Part shown: positions 1 through 4,655 of the stretch, one piece after another
How positions within the stretch are numbered: position 1 is the first letter of the stretch
Layout: every line of letters begins with the position of its first letter
NCBI GenBank assembly: GCA_964590255.1
Contig: CAZPYA010000158.1
Coordinates: 1 to 5,494, forward strand
Source: JAKIYB01 sp964590255
Lineage (GTDB): Bacteria; Armatimonadota; Hebobacteria; CAIYQO01
Reading direction: 5' to 3'
DNA length: 5,494 nt
Notes under the pieces: generated by a model
Database searches by the model: none
What the model was told of the DNA's origin: nothing
The model's input: only the letters and a program-made list of their open reading frames with translations
Program-made: the position numbers and the translations under genes

Positions 1-935
1 CCGGCACCGGCATGAACACGGCGCCCGAGTATGGCTTCAACAGCAACCTCTTCGGCAAGTCGCTGGGCAAAGTCGGCTCGCCGACCCAGGCGATCATGCT
101 CATCGACCTGGCGAAAAAGGCCTTTAAGAACAACTACAGCATCAGTTCCGCCACCGCGCCCACCGACATCGATGCCCGTCACAACAACAGCTTCGTCAGC
201 GCGCAGTGCGACGGCTCGGTGAAAATCGTGACCATTCCCGTCGGCAAAACCCCGACGGACATCCTGTATGGCTCCCCGCACAACCTCACCTTCTCGGCGG
301 CGACCAGCGGCAACGCCAGCAAGATCCCGTTCATCTGCAATACGTTGCCCACCGGCCCGGTGACGGTCGATCCGACCAGCGGCTATACCAGCGGCACCTT
401 CACCTGCATCACCGGCGGCAACTGGTACAGCGGCGGCATCCAGAACGCCAACACCGGCTACTACTGCGGTAAAAACTTCGTGCTGGTGAATGGCAAACAA
501 CTCCCGACCAACTATAACACGCTGGAGAATTCCCGTAATGGCAACGGGATTGAAGCCGAATGCCTGGGCATCAAGCCGGCCACCATTATCTCCAAAGTGC
601 GCATTTATCCCACCCCGTCCTGCTGGTGCAGTTGGGATAACAGCATCAGCGGCTTCAAGTATGCGGCGCCCGCCGCGCAGAATACCATGATACTCGTCTT
701 TAAATACCGCGCGAAGACCGGCGTCGGCGTCTACACCGACGTCACCGTCGGCCCGGTGGGCTGGATCCAATCGTCCAATAACGCGGCCAATTCCAAGTGG
801 TATGAATATGCCATCCCCTATGGCGCGCCGGTGGAAGACTTCCGCGTGGCGATCGTCCAGCAGGGATCCGCGACAGTGACCAACGGCACCATGACCATCG
901 GGCAAATGGAATTCTACGGCAACAAGGCCGAATAA
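1..935 (+). CDS. Pseudopilin-like H-X9-DG family protein, 5'-truncated by the window edge
   Basis: This is the C-terminal part of a secreted or membrane-anchored pseudopilin-like protein. The frame is open to the left edge (codons start at base 3). The ATG at 12 is not the start: it falls just before the PEYGFN block, which sits about 100 residues into the complete paralog at 1000-2289. The prepilin helix therefore lies upstream of the window. Visible in order are PEYGFN, a short LGK-x-x-SP turn, and the H-X9-DG motif (His codon at 180, Asp-Gly at 210-215). About 240 residues rich in Gly, Thr, Asn and aromatics follow, typical of an extracellular beta-sandwich. Its last part (VRIYPT, a CWC pair, a closing MEFYG) resembles the end of F5/8-type C (discoidin/CBM32-like) domains; that comparison is from memory of the family and tentative. 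A strong hairpin follows the stop. The ligand is unknown. Confidence 0.85.
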   Translation, partial: GTGMNTAPEYGFNSNLFGKSLGKVGSPTQAIMLIDLAKKAFKNNYSISSATAPTDIDARHNNSFVSAQCDGSVKIVTIPVGKTPTDILYGSPHNLTFSAATSGNASKIPFICNTLPTGPVTVDPTSGYTSGTFTCITGGNWYSGGIQNANTGYYCGKNFVLVNGKQLPTNYNTLENSRNGNGIEAECLGIKPATIISKVRIYPTPSCWCSWDNSISGFKYAAPAAQNTMILVFKYRAKTGVGVYTDVTVGPVGWIQSSNNAANSKWYEYAIPYGAPVEDFRVAIVQQGSATVTNGTMTIGQMEFYGNKAE

Positions 936-947
936 CCCAGCGCATTC

Positions 948-974
948 CGGCGGGGTCGTTTGCCGGCCCCGCCG
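948..974 (+). terminator. Terminator- or attenuator-like hairpin between the first two pseudopilin genes
   Basis: An 11-bp stem (948-958 with 964-974; one G-T wobble, the rest Watson-Crick) closes a 5-nt loop TTTGC. It is followed by ATTATTCT, a weak T tract. It starts 12 bp after the stop at 935 and ends 11 bp before the Shine-Dalgarno of the next gene. The form fits a rho-independent terminator, but the poor U tract suggests partial read-through. Confidence 0.65.
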
Positions 975-999
975 ATTATTCTCATAGGAGGTTTCTTCC

Positions 1000-2289
1000 A
1001 TGCGTAAAGGCTTTACTCTCATCGAGCTGCTGGTGGTGATCGCGATTATCGCCATCCTCGCGGCGATTCTCTTCCCGGTGTTTGCCAAAGCGCGCGAGAA
1101 AGCGCGCACCAACTCCTGCATCAACAACCAGCGGCAGATCGCCATCGCGATCTCCATGTATGGCCAGGACAACGACGAGAAACTCTTCCCCGACCCAAAG
1201 GATAAGGCCTGGGCCACCTACCTGAAGAGCTACAACGAACCGACGGTCTATGACTGCCCCAGTGAAGACCTGAACGGCACGAACGACAATCCGGAATACG
1301 GCTTCAACGAGCTGCTCTACGGCAACGCCCTGGGCGACATCAAAAAGCCGGAATCCACCATGGCCATCGGCGACCTGAACGTCGACGCCACCACGCTGGC
1401 GGCCAACAAAACCTGGGCGCTGCGCACGGCCAGCAAAGACCTGGACGTCGCCCCGCGCCATAACAAGAGCTTTGTCGGCTCCTGCATGGACGGCCACGTG
1501 GAAATCGTCGCGGTGAAAGACGGGGACGGCGCCAATGTCTCCGCCGCGATCGGACTCAAGGGCTGGCAGTTGGCCGGCGGCGGCGGCACCCCGTGGATCG
1601 CGCTGCAGCCGCTGACCGAAGGCGCCCCCGCGACCTCGCTCGATATGAGCGCGTATGGGGTGGATGGCTCCTGGTACTGGAACGGATACTCCGGTCCCTC
1701 CGTCAAGCGGGTGCCGTCGTATGTCACCCCGAACACCGCTACCACCGCGGCCCCCAACCTCAACTCCTATGTGATGTATTCGTTTGGCTCCACGCAAAGC
1801 CAATCGAACACGCCGGATAACACCAATCACCCGGAGACGGACGCCGGCGGCGGCTCCAGCGGCACCAGCCCCTTCTACCAGCAAGGCGGCGATGGCGCGG
1901 GCAGCAACATCAAAGTGTCGGCGACAATCAAAGCCGCCCCCAGCACCATCGTCTACTCGATCTGTCCGCGGGTGAACGGCACGGGCGGCCGCCAACTGGG
2001 CAACCAGATGCAGATCATCGTGACGGATAACGCCACGCACATCGTCACCTTCGCGCTGGCGGCGCACGCGGCGTTGGGCGTGGGCAACACCATCACCGCC
2101 GAGATCGCCGAAGCGGGCACGACGAAGAAAGTCTCGTCGACCTTCACTAACACGGTGGTCGGCCCGATCTGGTGCCGGCTGTCCTTCATGGCGTCCAATC
2201 CCGCCGGCGGCACCTTCACCATCAAGTTCACGCAGACGGCCCCCAGTTGCGGCATCGGCCTCACCTGCCTGCTCTTCGACACGCCGTAA
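1000..2289 (+). CDS. Type II secretion G-like pseudopilin with prepilin N-terminal site and H-X9-DG domain
   Basis: A complete 429-aa protein. The start is fixed by AGGAGG at 986-991, 8 nt before ATG. Residues 1-9 (MRKGFTLIE) are a class III signal: prepilin peptidase should cut after Gly4, N-methylate Phe5, and the conserved Glu is at mature +5. Residues 5-29 form the hydrophobic helix, continuing into AREKAR. Cys40 and Cys86 (in YDCPS) are conserved in the complete paralogs and could form a disulfide. PEYGFN is at 98-103, and the H-X9-DG motif runs from His154 to Asp164-Gly165. The remaining ~265 residues are Gly/Thr/Ser-rich, probably beta-structured, with a low-complexity linker around 265-300 and late cysteines at 392, 417 and 423. 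I do not recognise this tail. The role is probably a minor pseudopilin or surface protein exported by a type II/type IV pilus-like machine; no machinery genes are in view. Confidence 0.92.
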   Translation: MRKGFTLIELLVVIAIIAILAAILFPVFAKAREKARTNSCINNQRQIAIAISMYGQDNDEKLFPDPKDKAWATYLKSYNEPTVYDCPSEDLNGTNDNPEYGFNELLYGNALGDIKKPESTMAIGDLNVDATTLAANKTWALRTASKDLDVAPRHNKSFVGSCMDGHVEIVAVKDGDGANVSAAIGLKGWQLAGGGGTPWIALQPLTEGAPATSLDMSAYGVDGSWYWNGYSGPSVKRVPSYVTPNTATTAAPNLNSYVMYSFGSTQSQSNTPDNTNHPETDAGGGSSGTSPFYQQGGDGAGSNIKVSATIKAAPSTIVYSICPRVNGTGGRQLGNQMQIIVTDNATHIVTFALAAHAALGVGNTITAEIAEAGTTKKVSSTFTNTVVGPIWCRLSFMASNPAGGTFTIKFTQTAPSCGIGLTCLLFDTP

Positions 2290-2310
2290 CCGCGGCTGTC
2301 GGACGAACGC

Positions 2311-2340
2311 ATCGGGGCGCGGCGAGAGTCGCGCCCCGAT
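2311..2340 (+). terminator. Rho-independent terminator with GNRA-type loop
   Basis: Lies 21 bp after the stop of the 429-aa gene. ATCGGGGCGCG (2311-2321) pairs perfectly with 2330-2340. A further G-T wobble and a C-G pair close the tetraloop GAGA (2324-2327), giving 13 pairs. The tail CATTTTGG holds four T residues starting 3 bases past the stem. This is the strongest terminator in the window. Confidence 0.82.
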
Positions 2341-2353
2341 CATTTTGGTCTGC

Positions 2354-2385
2354 TTGACAACGCCGCGCCCCGGTGGGAAGATACC
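2354..2385 (+). promoter_or_regulatory. Candidate sigma-70 type promoter of the short pseudopilin-like gene
   Basis: A perfect TTGACA (-35) at 2354-2359 lies just downstream of the terminator. The -10 is poorly defined: GAAGAT (2377-2382) sits at the ideal 17-bp spacing, and GATACC (2380-2385) matches TATAAT slightly better but at 20 bp. Transcription would begin near the ribosome binding site, giving a very short leader. The position between a terminator and a new gene supports the call; the weak -10 limits it. Confidence 0.45.
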
Positions 2386-2390
2386 GGGAA

Positions 2391-2397
2391 AGGGAGG
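2391..2397 (+). promoter_or_regulatory. Shine-Dalgarno that decides the start of the short pseudopilin-like gene
   Basis: AGGGAGG at 2391-2397 ends 5 nt before the ATG at 2403 and 11 nt before a second in-frame ATG at 2409. The upstream in-frame GTG at 2373 has no Shine-Dalgarno at the right distance and would add ten mostly charged residues before the membrane segment, so 2403 is preferred. Confidence 0.65.
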
Positions 2398-2402
2398 TCG
2401 TC

Positions 2403-2972
2403 ATGCGGATGTTCGGGGCGCTCATCGTCATCCTGTTGCTCGGCGGCGTCGTGCTGTGGGTGATGCACATGCTGGCGGCCTCGGTGGGCGCGGTGAGCAA
2501 AGAAGGGAAGGAGCGGCGCGAGTTCTGCGTGAGCAATCAGCGCGAGCTGGCCACCGCCATCCAGATGTATATGCAGGACCACAACGCCAACTGCTTCCCC
2601 GATCCGGTGGACAAGGCCTGGACGACGTACCTGGGCGCGCGCGTGGCGAATCCCATCGCCTTCGACTGCCCCTCTACGCAGCGAACAGGCGCCGCCGACA
2701 CTCCAGACTATGGCATCAACGCCGCCATCTTCGGAAAAACCGAGGCGCAGCTCCCCGCGCCGGCGACCACCATCTTCACCGCTGACCTGGCGCCATCCGC
2801 CGCGCGCGGCAGCTACAGCGTTGCGACGGAGAACGACCTCGACGTGCGCCACACGCTGAAGCGCGCCGTCGTCGTCAGCGCCGCCGACGGCCACGTCGTC
2901 CCCGTGGTGCGCCAATCCGGCGAGACCCTCACCCAGGCGCTCCAGCGGATGAAGCTGTCGCTGAATCCATAG
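2403..2972 (+). CDS. Short membrane-anchored paralog of the pseudopilin family lacking the prepilin cleavage site
   Basis: A 189-aa protein. Residues 4-27 form one hydrophobic segment (MFGALIVILLLGGVVLW...), but the G-FTLIE signature is absent and no Glu follows at the mature +5 position, so it should stay an ordinary N-terminal membrane anchor rather than a peptidase substrate. From residue 42 it aligns closely with the 429-aa neighbour: CVSNQRELATAIQMY, then FPDPVDKAWTTYL, FDCPS (Cys89), PDYGIN at 101-106, and a His-to-Asp-Gly motif from His150 to Asp162-Gly163. Here the spacing is 11 residues instead of 9, and the Cys found near this motif in the other three genes is missing. The protein ends about 25 residues later with no C-terminal module. 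It probably arose by duplication of the neighbour. It might be an assembly partner, chaperone or regulator of the true pseudopilins; that is inference. It is intact, with its own promoter candidate, so decay is not evident. Confidence 0.82.
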   Translation: MRMFGALIVILLLGGVVLWVMHMLAASVGAVSKEGKERREFCVSNQRELATAIQMYMQDHNANCFPDPVDKAWTTYLGARVANPIAFDCPSTQRTGAADTPDYGINAAIFGKTEAQLPAPATTIFTADLAPSAARGSYSVATENDLDVRHTLKRAVVVSAADGHVVPVVRQSGETLTQALQRMKLSLNP

Positions 2973-3001
2973 TCCACGAATGCCAATGAATATGGTATAG
3001 T
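2973..3001 (+). promoter_or_regulatory. Candidate extended -10 promoter of the 385-aa pseudopilin gene
   Basis: The 59-bp gap before the gene is locally AT-rich in an otherwise GC-rich window. TGGTATAGT (2993-3001) is an extended -10: TG, one base, then TATAGT, matching TATAAT in five of six positions. A weak -35 (TCCACG, 2973-2978, three of six) lies 17 bp upstream, immediately after the preceding stop. The predicted transcript would start near 3008, giving a leader of about 25 nt. Confidence 0.55.
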
Positions 3002-3031
3002 AACAATAGTGTATCGCCGGAGGAACTGTCC

Positions 3032-4189
3032 ATGCGCACGCGCGGTTTCACGCTCATCGAATTGCTGGTGGTCATCGCCATCATCGCCATCCTGGCCGCC
3101 ATTCTCTTTCCGGTGTTCGCCAAAGCACGCGAGAAGGCGCGGGAGGCGACCTGCCTGAACAACGCTCGCCAACTAGCGACGGCGGTGATGATGTTCGTGC
3201 AGGATCACGAGGAGACGCTGCCGGTGGCGACATCGTGGAACAGCGCGCTGACCGCCGACTACGGCATGACCGGCCGCGCCTGGGATTGCCCCTCGTCCTC
3301 GCGTCGCGGCACGGCGGTCGACCCCGACTACGCCATGAACGGCTATCTCGGCGGCATGGCGCTGGGCGACGTGGAACCGCCGGAGTCACTGGTGTTGCTG
3401 GCCGACCGCGAGTCGACCGGTGAGACCGCCTGCGGCGACCTCACCACCACCTTCGCCGCCCGCCATAACAGCGGCGCCATTGTCGCCTGCGTGGACGGCC
3501 ACGTGCAGCGCGTAGACGGCAAAAAGACGTCAATGGCGCGCATCGACGCCATCTCCGGCGGATGTTATGGGTACTGGCCGTCGCCCGCCGCCGGCGGCAG
3601 CGCCGCCACCGCCGCCATGCTGCTCGGCGGCCTGCAGGTGCTGCCGCGCCGCTGTGCCGGCAACCTGCCGGTGGGCTTTGAGGAACTGCTGGCGACCCCC
3701 GGCTTGCTCGATCACTGGTGGCTGCCTGACGCGACGAACCCGATGACCGACGGCACGGTGGCGGTCGACGCGGGCACGACATGGAACGGACACCCCAGCC
3801 TGAAGATTACCATGGGCCCGGCATTCGGCGGCAGCGACCTTGGCACGCGCTCCTTCACCACCTTCGACCCGACGAAGGTCTACTACGTGCGCTTCGCGCT
3901 GAAGGGGCAGAATCTCCAGCCCGGCGCTAATATCGCCTATCACCGCTTCGCCGCGCAAACCGGCGGCGCCACGCAGAGTATGTGGGTCGGCCTCAACCCG
4001 GCGGTCATCTACCTCCCCTTCGCGGAAAAGAAACTCACCGGCACCTTCGACTGGACGGAGTGCGCCTACCTCTACGCCTCCAGCCGCGCCGACGACAACG
4101 CGGCACGCTTCCGCATCGTCCTCAGCACCGGCATTCAAGGCACGCTCTGGGTCGCCGGCATCGAAATGTTCCCGGTGTATCCGAAGTAA
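3032..4189 (+). CDS. Pseudopilin-like protein with H-X9-DG motif and C-terminal carbohydrate-binding-like beta-sandwich
   Basis: A complete 385-aa protein. The start is supported by GGAGGA (3019-3024), 7 nt before ATG. MRTRGFTLIE is a prepilin peptidase site (cut after Gly5, Glu10 at mature +5). The helix spans residues 6-29 and continues into AKAREKAR. Cys41 and Cys86 (WDCPS) match the neighbours' conserved cysteines. PDYAMN is at 98-103, LGDVEPPES at 111-119, and the H-X9-DG motif runs from His145 to Asp155-Gly156. After an Ala/Gly-rich linker (about 185-210), residues about 215-382 look like a jelly-roll carbohydrate-binding module of the CBM4/9 or galactose-binding-like type: SLKIT early, VYYVRFALKGQN in the middle, GTFDWTEC near 337-344, and a closing GTLWVAGIEMFP. 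The assignment rests on pattern memory and no ligand residues are claimed. The likely role is presenting a glycan-binding domain outside the cytoplasmic membrane. Confidence 0.9.
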   Translation: MRTRGFTLIELLVVIAIIAILAAILFPVFAKAREKAREATCLNNARQLATAVMMFVQDHEETLPVATSWNSALTADYGMTGRAWDCPSSSRRGTAVDPDYAMNGYLGGMALGDVEPPESLVLLADRESTGETACGDLTTTFAARHNSGAIVACVDGHVQRVDGKKTSMARIDAISGGCYGYWPSPAAGGSAATAAMLLGGLQVLPRRCAGNLPVGFEELLATPGLLDHWWLPDATNPMTDGTVAVDAGTTWNGHPSLKITMGPAFGGSDLGTRSFTTFDPTKVYYVRFALKGQNLQPGANIAYHRFAAQTGGATQSMWVGLNPAVIYLPFAEKKLTGTFDWTECAYLYASSRADDNAARFRIVLSTGIQGTLWVAGIEMFPVYPK

Positions 4190-4213
4190 GGACCTTTGGG
4201 CGAGTGGTTCCCC

Positions 4214-4237
4214 TGGAGGGCGAGACTCCGTCGAGCC
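4214..4237 (+). repeat. Left arm of a 24-bp inverted repeat, itself palindromic
   Basis: Identical to the reverse complement of 4602-4625 except at 4229/4610. The arm folds on itself: GGC-GA-GAC (4219-4226), loop TCC, GTC-GA-GCC (4230-4237). This is a 6-bp stem interrupted by a tandem G-A/A-G mismatch. The only base differing between the arms is in the 3-nt loop. Confidence 0.8.
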
Positions 4238-4256
4238 GCGTCCCTATAATCGGCCC

Positions 4257-4298
4257 CCCTCCCCAGCCCTCCCCCAGCCCTCCCCCAGCCCTCCCCCC
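4257..4298 (+). repeat. 11-bp C-rich tandem repeat (CCCTCCCCCAG)n
   Basis: Two exact units at 4267-4277 and 4278-4288 are flanked by a 10-base variant (4257-4266, one C fewer) and a partial copy (4289-4298) that enters the next hairpin. On the minus strand it reads as repeated GAGGG-CTGGGG, resembling the GGCCGGGG flank of the hairpins to the right, so it may be a local expansion of one hairpin's flank. Confidence 0.85.
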
Positions 4299-4333
4299 GT
4301 TCTCTCCGCTATGCTCCGCGAACAGGGGAAGGG
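4289..4333 (-). repeat. Inverted hairpin copy of the C/G-rich palindrome family
   Basis: Pairs CCCT, CCCC and GTTC (4289-4292, 4294-4297, 4299-4302) with GAAC, GGGG and AGGG (4320-4323, 4325-4328, 4330-4333), with two mismatched positions and a 17-nt loop. The layout of 4-bp blocks separated by single variable positions is the same as in the hairpins at 4351 and 4465. Its GCTGGGG flank lies on the minus strand, so it is taken as inverted relative to them. Confidence 0.65.
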
Positions 4334-4350
4334 GGTATCAATCGTTCGCA

Positions 4351-4385
4351 CCCTCCCCCTGTGCACGAAGGGCACGGGGGGAGGG
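4351..4385 (+). repeat. Hairpin of the C/G-rich palindrome family
   Basis: CCCTCCCCCTGTGC (4351-4364) pairs with 4372-4385 over 14 positions with one T-G wobble, leaving a 7-nt loop. It is followed directly by CCGGGG, the flank shared with the hairpins at 4465 and 4545. Confidence 0.8.
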
Positions 4386-4464
4386 CCGGGGACATACGCG
4401 CTGTGTTATACCTGACCGAGCACCATTATTGCCGCCAAGCATTCTAGCTTCGTGACACCAGACT

Positions 4465-4500
4465 CCCCTGCCCCTGTGCCCGCTGGCACGGGGGAAGGGG
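4465..4500 (+). repeat. Hairpin of the C/G-rich palindrome family
   Basis: CCCCT, CCCC and GTGCC pair with GGCAC, GGGG and AGGGG around a CGCT loop (4481-4484). A G-A mismatch and a T-G wobble fall at the same two positions that vary in the related hairpins. CCGGGGG follows. Confidence 0.8.
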
Positions 4501-4544
4501 CCGGGGGATGGGGGCCGTGTAGGCACAATGGAAGCGCGCTGTCT

Positions 4545-4566
4545 CCCCTCTCCTCGGGGAGAGGGG
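4545..4566 (+). repeat. Hairpin of the C/G-rich palindrome family, shorter form
   Basis: A perfect 9-bp stem CCCCTCTCC/GGAGAGGGG encloses the loop TCGG. CCGGGGG follows, as in the neighbouring copies, although the inner stem sequence differs. Confidence 0.75.
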
Positions 4567-4585
4567 CCGGGGGCGAGGGGGCGAT

Positions 4586-4600
4586 CAGGCACACTGCCTG
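4586..4600. repeat. Small perfect hairpin next to the right inverted-repeat arm
   Basis: CAGGCA (4586-4591) and TGCCTG (4595-4600) form a perfect 6-bp stem with loop CAC, one base inside the right arm. On the minus strand it is among the first structures an nadK transcript would meet, but no T tract follows. Confidence 0.6.
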
Positions 4601-4601
4601 T

Positions 4602-4625
4602 GGCTCGACAGAGTCTCGCCCTCCA
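4602..4625 (-). repeat. Right arm of the 24-bp inverted repeat
   Basis: Reverse complement of 4214-4237 with one difference (4610). On the minus strand it forms the same hairpin, GGC-GA-GAC, loop TCT, GTC-GA-GCC. No target-site duplication is visible: the bases outside the left arm (TTCCCC) and right arm (TAATTG) do not match. Confidence 0.8.
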
Positions 4626-4655
4626 TAATTGGCGTATGTGTAGACGTAGGAACCC

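Larger units (their letters stand above)
4190..4655. other. 466-bp intergenic repeat island between convergent genes
   Basis: No credible gene lies here: short open frames are low-complexity Pro/Arg/Ser products of C- and G-runs, without ribosome binding sites. The interval contains the repeats listed separately: a 24-bp inverted repeat framing 4214-4625, an 11-bp C-rich tandem repeat, four related hairpins and one small hairpin. The pseudopilin gene and nadK both end here, so the structures could stop transcription from both sides, although none has a clear T tract. Confidence 0.75.

Noticed and set aside
12..14. ATG at 12 as the true start of the first gene
   Set aside because: It lies just before PEYGFN, which is about 100 residues into the complete paralog; the frame is open to the window edge and no ribosome site precedes it.
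960..988. TTGCCG / CATAGG as a promoter for the 429-aa gene
   Set aside because: The -35 lies inside the terminator hairpin, the -10 matches only three positions, and transcription would start after the Shine-Dalgarno.
982..2343. Long minus-strand open frame (453 codons) opposite the 429-aa gene
   Set aside because: It is a GC-bias shadow: Arg/Gly/Ala/Val-rich with no recognisable motif, and it covers a plus-strand gene with a clear ribosome site and conserved domains.
3530..4138. Minus-strand open frame of 202 codons opposite the 385-aa gene
   Set aside because: Same cause: composition is typical of an antisense frame, and the plus-strand protein has family motifs throughout.
4222..4250. 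GAGACT, 17 bp, then perfect TATAAT as a promoter firing into the repeat island
   Set aside because: The -35 matches only three of six and no gene follows on the plus strand; the TATAAT is better explained as part of the repeat's conserved tail.
4257..4580. CRISPR array
   Set aside because: The tandem units are 11 bp with no spacers, and the hairpins are diverged, unevenly spaced and partly inverted; there are no cas genes.
4210..4630. Insertion sequence remnant with transposase
   Set aside because: No transposase-like coding sequence in any frame and no target-site duplication outside the inverted repeat arms.
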